From JAFGTP01 sp964472715 (GTDB taxonomy: Bacteria; Fidelibacterota; UBA2242; JAFGTP01), in NCBI GenBank assembly GCA_964472715.1, contig CAYYMT010000007.1, positions 1 through 53,068 on the forward strand: 53,068 bases of DNA, in the 5' to 3' direction. Positions within the stretch are counted from its first letter, which is position 1. Each line of letters starts with the position of its first letter. Below are positions 23,627 through 32,078 of the stretch, piece by piece. The translations under genes and the position numbers were made by a program. A model generated the notes under the pieces. The model saw only the letters and a program-made list of their open reading frames with translations, was not told the origin of the DNA and ran no database searches.

Positions 23627-24973
23627 ATGATTATTGAAAGTTTATCAGGCGTCAGAGCTCATGACAAGGATATGAGCGATTCATTTTTGAAAGCCTATGC
23701 GGCTGCTTTTGTTAAAAAAGTCGGCGCCACCCGGATTGTCGTGGGCCGTGATACCCGCAAAAGCGGTGAAAAAATTATGGAAACAATTATTGAAGGCATT
23801 CGCAATGCCGGGGCAAAAGTTGTGAATATTGGCATCTGCCCGACACCAACTGTACAATATGCCACCTATTATCATCAGGCTCAGGGCGGGATTTCCATTA
23901 CTGCCAGCCACAATCCATTACCCTGGAATGGTTTGAAATTCATTAATGAAAAGGGAGAGTTTCTGAATGGGGATGCAATGCTGGAATTGCAGGAATCCCG
24001 CAAGGAACTGGAAAAGAATCTGCCCAAAGCGCCGAAAGAATTACCGGAAATTATTGAAGATAAAGAAGCAATTGACCATCATGTGAATGATATATTAAGC
24101 ATGCATTACATTAATATCGACAAGATCAAGGCCAAAAAGTTCAGGGTGGTGTTTGACGCGGTTAATGGCGGCGCCTTTGAAGCCGGTCCAAAACTTCTGG
24201 AAGCACTGGGATGCGATGTGATTGCCATTAATTGTGATGGCAAAAAGGATTTTCCCCGCACACCGGAACCAACCCGGGAAAACCTTAAAGAACTTGAAGA
24301 AGCTGTTGCCAAAAACAAGGCCGATATCGGTTTTGCTGTTGATCCTGACGGTGATCGCCTTGCCATTGTTGACAATAAGGGAAATGCGCTTTCAGAAGAA
24401 TCTACCCTGGTGCTGGCAGCCAGAATGATGCTGCAACGCGTAATTTCAGTTGACAGAGAAATTGTAACCAACCTTTCCACTACTATGGCGCTCGATAAAG
24501 TTGCTGAAGAATTCAACGGAAAAGTAACCCGGACACCGGTAGGTGAAATCAATGTTGTTGAAAAGTTGCACGAAACTAATGGCGTTTTAGGCGGTGAAGG
24601 AAATGGTGGAATAATTCTGCCTTTCAGCAATAGAGGCCGTGATTCACTGGCTGGGATGGCGATTATTCTGTTTTTATTGGCATTTGAAGATAAAACAGTG
24701 GCTGAGATCATGGATACTATTCCACAATTCGTCATGGTAAAAAATAAAGTGGAAGCAGAAGTGGGTGATCTGTCGGAGGAGGTGGAAAAACTCTCTGAAA
24801 TTAAACAGCCAATTGAAATTAATACCGATGATGGCATCAAACTGAGCTTTGAAAACAGTTGGGTGCACATCAGAAAATCCAATACAGAACCGATCGTCAG
24901 GGTCATCGTCGAGGCGCCTTCCAAAGAAGAAGCCAATGTTCTGGCGGGAAAATTTGTCAGTTATTTTAAATAA
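23627..24973 (+). CDS. glmM: phosphoglucosamine mutase / phosphohexomutase (archaeal GlmM-like)
   Basis: About 448 residues. It interconverts hexose 6- and 1-phosphates, most likely glucosamine phosphate for UDP-GlcNAc synthesis. Active-site serine in SITASHNPLPWNG (about S94), metal loop DPDGDRLAIVD, sugar loop GEGNGGIILP and phosphate loop RKSNTEPIVRV are all intact. The short start SLSGVRA in place of FGTDGIRG resembles archaeal-type and FCB enzymes. I take ATG 23627, five bases after GAGGAAA; another ATG at 23615 overlaps that site. It shares a transcript with deoC, 12 bp downstream. Confidence 0.85.
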   Translation: MIIESLSGVRAHDKDMSDSFLKAYAAAFVKKVGATRIVVGRDTRKSGEKIMETIIEGIRNAGAKVVNIGICPTPTVQYATYYHQAQGGISITASHNPLPWNGLKFINEKGEFLNGDAMLELQESRKELEKNLPKAPKELPEIIEDKEAIDHHVNDILSMHYINIDKIKAKKFRVVFDAVNGGAFEAGPKLLEALGCDVIAINCDGKKDFPRTPEPTRENLKELEEAVAKNKADIGFAVDPDGDRLAIVDNKGNALSEESTLVLAARMMLQRVISVDREIVTNLSTTMALDKVAEEFNGKVTRTPVGEINVVEKLHETNGVLGGEGNGGIILPFSNRGRDSLAGMAIILFLLAFEDKTVAEIMDTIPQFVMVKNKVEAEVGDLSEEVEKLSEIKQPIEINTDDGIKLSFENSWVHIRKSNTEPIVRVIVEAPSKEEANVLAGKFVSYFK

Positions 24974-24985
24974 TCGGAGTCGAAA

Positions 24986-25702
24986 ATGGCTAATCCTGAC
25001 TTTAATATAGAAATTTCTCTCGCTGATGCGGAAAAAAATATTGCCGCGATTATTGACCACACTGCTCTGAAACCGGATACTACCAGCGATGATATTATTC
25101 AAGTCTGCCGCGCAGCCGTGGAGATGAAAACCGCTTCTGTTTGTGTTAATCCCTGTTATGTAAAAACAGCCGTACAGGAACTTATTGGAAGTGGCATTCC
25201 CGTGGCAGTTGTCATCGGTTTTCCGCTGGGAGCCAATGCTACCGCTATAAAAGAAATGGAAACCGGGCAAGCCCTGGCTGATGGCGCGGAAGAATTCGAT
25301 ATGGTCATCAATATCGGCGCTTTGAAATCCGGAAATTATGACCGGGTAAAGCAGGATATTGCCGCGGTGGTCAAAGCCGCCGGGGGAAAAATCGTCAAAG
25401 TGATCATTGAAACAGCGCTTTTAACTGATGATGAAAAAGTTAAAGCTTGTGAACTTGCTGTTCAGGCCGGTGCCGGATTTGTGAAAACATCTACCGGTTT
25501 CAGCAAGGCCGGCGCAACAGTCGAAGATATACAGCTGATGCGAAAAACAGTTGGACAAAAAGCCGGTGTCAAGGCCAGCGGCGGTGTGCGGACTTTTTCC
25601 GATGCCATGGCTATGGTAAAGGCCGGCGCTAACAGGATTGGCGCCAGTTCGACAGTAAATATTGTCAGGCATCAGGAAGCAGATGCTATTAGTGATTATT
25701 GA
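24986..25702 (+). CDS. deoC: deoxyribose-phosphate aldolase
   Basis: 238 residues. It cleaves 2-deoxyribose 5-phosphate to acetaldehyde and glyceraldehyde 3-phosphate in deoxynucleoside salvage. D106, the Schiff-base lysine K167 (KTSTGF) and K196 (VKASGGVRTF) form the known catalytic set. CGGAGTCG precedes the ATG. A strong terminator follows, so this ends the glmM-deoC unit; pairing with a phosphopentomutase-like enzyme could also suggest a nucleoside-catabolic role for the mutase. Confidence 0.95.
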   Translation: MANPDFNIEISLADAEKNIAAIIDHTALKPDTTSDDIIQVCRAAVEMKTASVCVNPCYVKTAVQELIGSGIPVAVVIGFPLGANATAIKEMETGQALADGAEEFDMVINIGALKSGNYDRVKQDIAAVVKAAGGKIVKVIIETALLTDDEKVKACELAVQAGAGFVKTSTGFSKAGATVEDIQLMRKTVGQKAGVKASGGVRTFSDAMAMVKAGANRIGASSTVNIVRHQEADAISDY

Positions 25703-25745
25703 TATTACATAATTTTCGTTTCTGTCTTCAGGATGGAAATGAATA

Positions 25746-25792
25746 ACCAGTGGAGACTGGTATGCCCCGAAGATCCTTTCTTCGGGGTTTTT
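25746..25792 (+). terminator. double hairpin ending in a rho-independent terminator
   Basis: The terminator proper has arms CCCCGAAG (25765-25772) and CTTCGGGG (25780-25787) followed by five T. A second hairpin, ACCAGT-GGAG-ACTGGT (25746-25761), stands three bases before it. Confidence 0.88.
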
Positions 25793-25852
25793 AAAATTTT
25801 GAAAACATGATTTTTATGTATATGTTTAATCATAAGTGATTTAGGATATAAG

Positions 25853-26653
25853 ATGAGAAAAAAGATACTGGTTGTTGATGACAATGAATCAGCGCTCAAT
25901 TTATTAAAGGTTTTTCTAACTCAAAATGGTTATGAAGTAACTCTGGCCAGAGATGGTAAGGAAGCCTTTGATCTTATCCGCAAACGCCCCTTTCCTTTAG
26001 TCATCACCGATATAAAAATGCCGCGTATGGATGGCATCAAATTAATTGAAAAAATCAAAAATACCTATCCGATGATCCGGGTCATCATGATTACCGGGCA
26101 TGTTAAATTCCGCTATGGGCTGTCGGCCTTTACCAACGGCGCTGAAACCATAATATTTAAACCCTTTGATTTTGATAAATTAAAACATGCCATTGAGCGT
26201 AGTTTTGAATTTTTGGATCAGTGGGAGAGAACCCTGAAAGAACTTCAGGAATTAAAAAAAGGTAAAGAGGAGATACCCGGCGGAAATGAAACGGTTCTTT
26301 TTGTCGACAATGATAAAAAGATCGTTGATTTTGCTAAGTTTAACCTGACGAAAAATGGCTACCGGTTTTTGGCGGCTGAAAATGGCAATGACGCATTGGA
26401 TAGTGCCGAAAAACTGGATGGCGGTATTGACCTGCTGATCACCAGTGTAAAACTGGAGGATATGTATGGCAAGGAACTGTTTGAAGAACTAAAACGGCAA
26501 TATCCGCAGCTGAAACTACTGTATCTGGTCAGTTATAAGGAGGATATCATATTTGAGGATGATGTCATGCATGAAGAAGATGATTATATCTACAGCCCTT
26601 TTACCCAAAAAGTGCTTTTGAAAGAGGTCCGGAAGAAACTGGACAAGAAATAA
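25853..26653 (+). CDS. response regulator with one intact and one degenerate receiver domain
   Basis: 266 residues. REC1 (about 1-120) is complete: D9 and D10, phospho-acceptor D53 (ITDIKMPRMDG), T81 and K103. REC2 (about 145-266) keeps the fold (VLFVDNDKK) but has S198 at the acceptor position (LLITSVKLED), S227 at the Thr position and S248 at the Lys position, so it should not be phosphorylated. There is no DNA-binding or enzymatic output domain. A charged linker (KELQELKKGKEE) joins the two. It may act through protein contacts or as a phosphate sink. No kinase gene is adjacent. Confidence 0.88.
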   Translation: MRKKILVVDDNESALNLLKVFLTQNGYEVTLARDGKEAFDLIRKRPFPLVITDIKMPRMDGIKLIEKIKNTYPMIRVIMITGHVKFRYGLSAFTNGAETIIFKPFDFDKLKHAIERSFEFLDQWERTLKELQELKKGKEEIPGGNETVLFVDNDKKIVDFAKFNLTKNGYRFLAAENGNDALDSAEKLDGGIDLLITSVKLEDMYGKELFEELKRQYPQLKLLYLVSYKEDIIFEDDVMHEEDDYIYSPFTQKVLLKEVRKKLDKK

Positions 26654-26683
26654 AAAAAGCCCCGAAAATGATTCAGGGCTTAT
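26652..26683 (-). terminator. terminator between convergent genes
   Basis: Stem AAGCCC (26657-26662) with GGGCTT (26676-26681). On the minus strand it is followed by seven T, serving the P-loop gene; on the plus strand the tail TATT is weaker but may also serve the response regulator. Confidence 0.7.
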
Positions 26684-26704
26684 TGGTTGCTCTATTTCTT
26701 TAGT

Positions 26705-27433
26705 TTATTTTTTCTTTTTTAAATCCCAGAGTTTTTGGAACAGTACTTCCAATGCGTCACCCAGTTTCGCGTCTCTGGCAGTGGTAATATCATTTTTATT
26801 ATCCAGAACCACATAAGGAACCTTGTGGCCTTTGATCATAATGTATTCCGGATCATCACCTTTGAATTCTTCCCAGTCCACTTCTTTGTAAAGTTTTTCC
26901 AGTTTTTCATCAGGTAATCCATGTTCCAGAATGGAATCCGGTTTGTCAGGATTGAAGCGATTGCGGTTTTTGCGCAATGACTCCGAATAAGGTACATCAA
27001 TGTAAAAAATTGCCGCCCGTTCGAGAATTTCACCGGACAGGTGCTGATAGGCTTCCTGGTATCCGCCATGCTCTGTTCCTCTGGAAAATTCTATCAAAGT
27101 AGTATATTTTTCGTGATAATTATCATTGTCCCGCAACCGTTTCTGATATTCCAGGGAAAGTCTTTCGATCAGCAGGTGCCACTGGTATTCATGCAGAAAA
27201 TAACCATCGGGGGTGGAATGCATGCGGGGCTTGTTGAATATCTTTTCCAGAATGGCATCTTCTTCAAACCAGGTCCACAACATCGGAAAATCATCGATAT
27301 CGTCAAATTCCGCCACATGAAAACGCTCGGTGCGTTCCCGGGCAGGAGTTTTTTTGATATAGTCGATGACTTCGGATTTACCGGAGGCCGGACGGCCATT
27401 CAGGATGATAATATCAAAGTTTTTGTTTGCCAT
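26705..27433 (-). CDS. P-loop nucleotide-binding protein, kinase-like
   Basis: About 242 residues. A clear Walker A (GRPASGKS, residues 13-20) follows the first strand, as in nucleotide and small-molecule kinases. Downstream elements include FHVAEFDDIDDFP, the strand TTLIEFSRGTEHGG and FYIDVPYSESLRKNRNRF, which could be Walker B and lid regions. I do not recognise the family and name no substrate. The start at 27433 has GGAGAG upstream; the preceding in-frame ATGs overlap the upstream stop. It lies 15 bp after the membrane-protein gene on the same strand, suggesting a two-gene unit. Confidence 0.75.
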   Translation of the reverse strand: MANKNFDIIILNGRPASGKSEVIDYIKKTPARERTERFHVAEFDDIDDFPMLWTWFEEDAILEKIFNKPRMHSTPDGYFLHEYQWHLLIERLSLEYQKRLRDNDNYHEKYTTLIEFSRGTEHGGYQEAYQHLSGEILERAAIFYIDVPYSESLRKNRNRFNPDKPDSILEHGLPDEKLEKLYKEVDWEEFKGDDPEYIMIKGHKVPYVVLDNKNDITTARDAKLGDALEVLFQKLWDLKKKK

Positions 27434-27448
27434 ATTTCTCTCCATCAT

Positions 27449-28483
27449 TTATTTAATTTGCATTTCTTTTCGTTTAGCCAGGGCCGGTGGAATAGTCAGG
27501 AACAAAATAGCAAAAACGATCAGGCCCGCGCTGATAAGGCGGCTGGTGGCTGGCGCAGGTACACCTAAAAGTGTCAGCAAATAGGAAGCAAGTACGCCGG
27601 CAATAATGCTGGATGAACGGTTAACAGGAATGCAGTAGGTATTTTCATTTTTATCCAGAAAAACAAGTGTGCCGAAGACGCCGGTTCCCTGGGACAATAC
27701 ACCAATGGCTATTAGCGCCCACAGATAGGGCTGGTTCCAGTGATAGGTGAATCCCAATCTCACGGTTTCGGTAATTTCGCCGGTATTAAAAATTGCCAGA
27801 ATTACAAGCATCAAAACAAACATTGGCGTTGCAGTCATTTGCTCTTCCACAAAGTACCGTTTGTTGGCGTCAGCACTTTCGGATTTTGCCAGCCGGCTCA
27901 TAAATTGAAAGCGAATAAAATAACTGGCCAGGTAGGTGGCAATGACAATTCCCGCCAGCAGGGGAACCCGGTAACCACTGGTGTCAAAAAGACTGATCAA
28001 TAATGCGAATAAGGCAAAAGACATTCCCGCATAGGCAAACCAGCGGACTTTACGTTTTGTAATCTTGTCGACAATTGGTCCGATAATCAAAACACCGCCA
28101 CGCATCAGAACCATGGCAAAGACAATACTCAATCCCTCAAAGGTGTAAGCCAGGGTGGTGGTTCCAATGATCAGTGCCGTACAAACACCGGATAGAAATG
28201 TCCATTTGGTGGGATGTGGAAAACTAATTCCAAACAGGGTCGAATGTGAGGCATACCTCCACCATCCCAGGATGGAAATGGTCACGATCATTGCCAGTGT
28301 TGTCGCCAGGGCGGTTACCGGTAATATTGAAAAACCGGCCAGGCCTGTCCCCTCCAGAGAAGGTAACAACCCTTTACTCATTACTTTGGTCATAAAACTA
28401 TAGGGAACATAGCAGGCAAAATAGCCAAAGGCAAAGGCCCAGATACTATATTCAGCGATTTTTTCTTTAAAACTTTTTTCCAA
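27449..28483 (-). CDS. ten-segment membrane protein, possibly DMT-superfamily transporter
   Basis: 344 residues with about ten hydrophobic segments. Features are ALIIGTTTLAYTFEGLSIVF followed by AMVLMRGGVLIIGPIVDKIT, a central charged loop (RLAKSESADANKRYF), and NRSSSIIAGVLASYLLTLLG near the end. Two halves, each with a helix pair around a small-residue motif, recall drug/metabolite transporters (EamA-like), but similarity is too weak to assign. The gene is first in a two-gene unit with the P-loop protein, so transport coupled to phosphorylation is conceivable. Confidence 0.7.
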   Translation of the reverse strand: MEKSFKEKIAEYSIWAFAFGYFACYVPYSFMTKVMSKGLLPSLEGTGLAGFSILPVTALATTLAMIVTISILGWWRYASHSTLFGISFPHPTKWTFLSGVCTALIIGTTTLAYTFEGLSIVFAMVLMRGGVLIIGPIVDKITKRKVRWFAYAGMSFALFALLISLFDTSGYRVPLLAGIVIATYLASYFIRFQFMSRLAKSESADANKRYFVEEQMTATPMFVLMLVILAIFNTGEITETVRLGFTYHWNQPYLWALIAIGVLSQGTGVFGTLVFLDKNENTYCIPVNRSSSIIAGVLASYLLTLLGVPAPATSRLISAGLIVFAILFLTIPPALAKRKEMQIK

Positions 28484-28561
28484 TTTTTACTCCCTCTAAT
28501 ATTTTTAGCGCAAGGACTGGATTTTAACTTTTTTGGTCAATAAAAACAAGAGAAAAATTGC

Positions 28562-28596
28562 GTGCTTTTCAAATGCATAAAAGGTATGAAAAGCAC
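28562..28596. promoter_or_regulatory. 10-bp inverted repeat ahead of the DUF4160/DUF2442 pair
   Basis: Perfect arms GTGCTTTTCA (28562-28571) and TGAAAAGCAC (28587-28596) with a 15-base spacer lie 70 bp before the DUF4160 start. No T run follows on the plus strand, so an operator is more likely than a terminator. Confidence 0.5.
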
Positions 28597-28666
28597 ATAA
28601 CAAAATCAGGAAGATATTGCTGATTAATTGGTATATGTTTAACTTAAACAAAAGGAGAATAGACAA

Positions 28667-28924
28667 ATGCCTGAATTATGCCGGTTTTTAGGAATAATAA
28701 TTAACATGAATTACAGGGAAAAAGAGGCCCCGCATTTTCATGCTTTATATGGGGAATATGAAATTCAGGTCTTTTTAGAATCCGGAGTAGTGAATGGAAA
28801 ATTCCCAAAACGTGCTTTAAACCTTGTTTTGGAATGGTATGACTTACACAAAGATGAATTAAAGAATAACTGGAAGCGAGCTTTGGAGAGAAAACCTTTA
28901 TTAAAAATTAAACCTTTGGAGTAA
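28667..28924 (+). CDS. DUF4160 family protein
   Basis: 85 residues. It begins MPELCRFLGIIINMNYREKE, then HFHALYGEYEIQVFLESG and FPKRALNLVLEWYDLHKDEL; the HFHA motif and KR...V.EW pattern are typical of DUF4160. The family usually sits directly before a DUF2442 gene, as here, and the pair has been suspected to be a toxin-antitoxin module without proof known to me. AAAGGAG lies upstream of the ATG. The stop codon is two bases before the next start. Confidence 0.85.
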   Translation: MPELCRFLGIIINMNYREKEAPHFHALYGEYEIQVFLESGVVNGKFPKRALNLVLEWYDLHKDELKNNWKRALERKPLLKIKPLE

Positions 28925-28926
28925 AA

Positions 28927-29178
28927 ATGTTTTTACATGTCACAAGAGTAAAATATTTAGAAGAATATAATTTAGAGTTGACATTTAATGATGGTGTTAC
29001 CGGTATTGTTGATCTAAAAGATGAATTGTGGGGAGAAATATTTGAACCGCTTAAAGATTTAAATCTATTTAGCGAAGTAAGACTAAATAAAGATACAGGA
29101 ACTATTGAGTGGCCGAATGGGGCTGATTTTGCACCTGAGTTTTTGCATGACGAAATAAAAAAACACGAACCTGCCTAA
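28927..29178 (+). CDS. DUF2442 family protein
   Basis: 83 residues with the family pattern VTRVKYLEEYNLELTFNDGV, then GIVDLKDELWGEIFEPLKD and DTGTIEWPNGADFAPEFLHD. Most DUF2442 proteins are small, of unknown function and adjacent to DUF4160 partners. The frame ends five bases before the stop codon of the convergent sorting-domain gene and no terminator is visible between them. Confidence 0.88.
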   Translation: MFLHVTRVKYLEEYNLELTFNDGVTGIVDLKDELWGEIFEPLKDLNLFSEVRLNKDTGTIEWPNGADFAPEFLHDEIKKHEPA

Positions 29179-29182
29179 AATT

Positions 29183-30487
29183 TTATTTCACCAATAAACA
29201 CTTCCTGAAATCCGTAAAATTCCCGGTTTCAATTTTATAGATATAAATTCCTGATGTATAGTTCTTTGCGTTCCAGATAACTTTGTGAGCGCCGGAATGC
29301 TTTTCATCATTCACCAGTTTTTCCACCAATCGTCCGGACAGGTCGTAGATGGAAATTTTGACATGGGACTTTTTCGGCAATGTATAGGCAATGGTTGTGC
29401 TGGGATTAAAGGGGTTTGGGTAGTTTTGGGAGAGGTGGAAGGTGGTTGGTTTTGGATTCTTTTCTACAGACATTCCATGTCTAATTATTTTTACAGGATG
29501 TGAAATAGAATCTATACAGTTAAAATTTTCAAAGATATACAGTTTAAACTGACAAATACCCGAGCCAAAAGGGTAGCCATCAATATTACAAACGGTATCT
29601 AGTGGAATTTCATAACACAACGTGTCCCACGATGAATAGGGTTTGATTGGCTCATACCATAATTCATAATCATATATGTTTAAAGAGTCATAAATAATAA
29701 ATTTGCAACTATCTATTACTGAAAAAGTATTCATGTTATCATCCATCCTAAAAATTGTTTTGTATTCTTCACCCGAAGAAATAATAATTTCGTCAATGAG
29801 ATTATTATTCTTTTTTTCTGTATAAATTAGAGGCGGTGGAAAATCAAAGGTTATGAGTAAAGTATCAAAGGAGGGATAGAAAATTCTATCATTACCATAG
29901 AAACTGTTATTTAATATCGCTGCGTATAAGTTCCTGTATGCGCCTGTGTTTGGAGTATGGAAATATATATGTCCAAGGCCAATCCCTGGTAAGAAAAGAT
30001 AATCTTTTTCTTCATCATAGGCTTTAGGATTATCAAACCAAAAACTTATACAGGAGTCATAAGTAGTTGAACCAAAATCAAATTCAGAATATTTTTCAGG
30101 TGTCACTTCGAAAGTATCAATAATGTCATATTGAGGATAATATTCATAAAAGTAATAAGTCGTATCAGTGGTGAAATCTAACCAGATTTGTTCCTGGTTA
30201 TTGTTATATTTCCACACTCGACCGAATTCATCTATTCTTACTGTATCATTTTTCACCTCATTAGATTTAGAGAAAAGATAATATTTGTTTCCTGAAAGTG
30301 AAATAGTATCAATTATTTTTGTTATTGGCCCATCATACCAGTTTTCATAAAAGGTTTCATAACGCCACTCATTATTGATTTGAAGTGGAAAATAATTCGA
30401 ATATGATTCTTGGTTCTTCAACTTTCCAAAACCATAAGTAAAAAATAAAAGATTGATTAAACCGATTAGAATCCATTTTTGTATCAT
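29183..30487 (-). CDS. secreted protein with Por/T9SS-type C-terminal sorting domain
   Basis: 434 residues. Signal peptide (MIQKWILIGLINLLFFTYGFG). A beta-rich central part (about 30-330) has no recognised enzyme motif. The last 85 residues are a sorting domain: LSQNYPNPFNPSTTIAYTLP, then ISIYDLSGRLVEKL, WNAKNYTSGIYIYKI and KCLLVK. In Bacteroidetes such domains direct secretion by the type IX system; in other FCB phyla the same domain is common. The body is rich in Tyr, Asp and Asn and probably faces the outside. No T9SS gene lies in the window. Confidence 0.85.
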   Translation of the reverse strand: MIQKWILIGLINLLFFTYGFGKLKNQESYSNYFPLQINNEWRYETFYENWYDGPITKIIDTISLSGNKYYLFSKSNEVKNDTVRIDEFGRVWKYNNNQEQIWLDFTTDTTYYFYEYYPQYDIIDTFEVTPEKYSEFDFGSTTYDSCISFWFDNPKAYDEEKDYLFLPGIGLGHIYFHTPNTGAYRNLYAAILNNSFYGNDRIFYPSFDTLLITFDFPPPLIYTEKKNNNLIDEIIISSGEEYKTIFRMDDNMNTFSVIDSCKFIIYDSLNIYDYELWYEPIKPYSSWDTLCYEIPLDTVCNIDGYPFGSGICQFKLYIFENFNCIDSISHPVKIIRHGMSVEKNPKPTTFHLSQNYPNPFNPSTTIAYTLPKKSHVKISIYDLSGRLVEKLVNDEKHSGAHKVIWNAKNYTSGIYIYKIETGNFTDFRKCLLVK

Positions 30488-30639
30488 GGCTAGTTCCCCT
30501 TAAATGCCGGTGTCTTATTATTAACAGAATTTACAAATAATTTTTGAAAAATATAATCGTCACGCTCTGATTTCTATATTTAGTGGTATAGATTATAGGA
30601 TTATCAAAAATAACTTGCAATAATCACATATAAATGAAA

Positions 30640-30653
30640 AGTTTGATCAAACT
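30640..30653. promoter_or_regulatory. 14-bp palindrome before the dGTPase gene
   Basis: AGTTTGATCAAACT is a perfect palindrome ending 17 bp before the dgt start codon, next to its ribosome-binding site GGAAGGAC. Possible operator. Confidence 0.35.
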
Positions 30654-30670
30654 AAAATTGGAAGGACATT

Positions 30671-31993
30671 ATGGACTGGCTGAAAACAGCAGAACCCTAT
30701 AGATTAGCAGGAAAAATTGGTAAAACCCGAACGGAATTTGAGCGCGATCAGGACCGGATCATTTTTTCACTGGCCTTCAAAAAACTCAATGACAAGACCC
30801 AGGTATTTCCTATCCCGGAAAATCAAATCATACACAGCCGCATGACCCATAGCCTGGAAGCCTCGTCAGTTGGTCGATCAATCGGTCAGCAGGTGGCCGA
30901 AGCGATAGCGGTAAGCCATCCTGAAATTCTGGATTCCAATCCCGGATTTACCAAAGATATTGGGGAAATCGTGAAAACCGCCGCCCTGACACATGATATC
31001 GGCAATCCGCCATTTGGTCATTCCGGCGAGGATGCCATTTCCCACTTTTACCGGGAAAATCAGGGATTGTTGTCGGGGTTAACCGTTGCTCAGCAAGAGG
31101 ATTTACTAAGATTTGAAGGAAATGCCCAGGGTTTCCGGCTGCTTTCCAATATTGATAACGGCTTAAAAGTCTGTGCCAATATTCTGGTGGCGTTTACAAA
31201 GTATCCCCGTGAATCAATCGTCACCTATACAGATGAATCGAACAGAAACCGAATAGACCAGAAAAAATACAGCGCCTTTCAGTCGGAACGACATCTTCTG
31301 AAAAAAATTGTTGAATATTTCGATTTACCGTCCCTGTCCAGCGGTTCTGTTGCAACAATTCGGCACCCGCTGGCCTACATTGTTGAAGCCGCCGATGATT
31401 TTTGCTATCTGATCATGGATATGGAAGATTCCGTGAAATTACGGATCATGTCTTATGAAGAGGTCAAAGATTTTTTTGTATCTATAATCAAAGCCGGTGA
31501 AGAAGAATATGATAGGAATTACCTGGAATGCCTGGGCAGTGAGGACGAAAAGGTTGGCTATCTGCGGGCCAAAACCATTCAGAGCCTGATCAAACAAACC
31601 ACGGAGTTTTTTATTACTCATTTGGAGGCTATTACTGCCGGTGAGGTGCTCTCGCCTTTGTCCAAAAATATTGAGTCGGCCGATGTATTAAATTGCATCA
31701 AAAGAGTCTCCGCCAAACGGATTTATAATTATCGCCCTGTTATAGAAATTGAGGCTGCCGGTTTTGAAGTGCTGGGTGGCTTGCTGGAAATAATCACTGA
31801 TGCGGTTTTGGAAAAATTAAACTCCAGGCGTAAAAAAGTTATTCAATTATTGCCTTCCAATATTATTACACCGGAGAGTGATCAATATGATAAATTAATG
31901 CGGATCAATGACTATGTTTCCGGTATGACGGATAATTTTGCGATCTCCATGTACAGGAAGTTAAAAGGCATATCCTTACCCAGAGTATATTGA
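30671..31993 (+). CDS. dgt: deoxyguanosinetriphosphate triphosphohydrolase-like protein
   Basis: 440 residues. HD-domain enzyme that splits dNTPs, classically dGTP, into the nucleoside and triphosphate. Motif positions: R57 and H60 (HSRMTHSLEAS), H108 and D109 (TAALTHDIGNPPFGHSGE), and a later HD-family Asp in IVEAADDFCYLIMDMED. GGAAGGAC lies upstream. dGTPases affect dNTP pools and in some cases phage defence; no other defence gene is nearby. Confidence 0.9.
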   Translation: MDWLKTAEPYRLAGKIGKTRTEFERDQDRIIFSLAFKKLNDKTQVFPIPENQIIHSRMTHSLEASSVGRSIGQQVAEAIAVSHPEILDSNPGFTKDIGEIVKTAALTHDIGNPPFGHSGEDAISHFYRENQGLLSGLTVAQQEDLLRFEGNAQGFRLLSNIDNGLKVCANILVAFTKYPRESIVTYTDESNRNRIDQKKYSAFQSERHLLKKIVEYFDLPSLSSGSVATIRHPLAYIVEAADDFCYLIMDMEDSVKLRIMSYEEVKDFFVSIIKAGEEEYDRNYLECLGSEDEKVGYLRAKTIQSLIKQTTEFFITHLEAITAGEVLSPLSKNIESADVLNCIKRVSAKRIYNYRPVIEIEAAGFEVLGGLLEIITDAVLEKLNSRRKKVIQLLPSNIITPESDQYDKLMRINDYVSGMTDNFAISMYRKLKGISLPRVY

Positions 31994-32078
31994 AAAAAGA
32001 AAAGTATTTCTATTTTAATGGATAATTGATATATTTATCGTGTTACCGATAACATTTTGAGGGCGCTGAGGGAATGTT

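Noticed and set aside
24106..24936. Long antisense frame opposite the phosphohexomutase gene
   Set aside because: It is composition-driven, rich in Ser, Thr and Leu without motifs, and lies wholly inside a clear enzyme gene.
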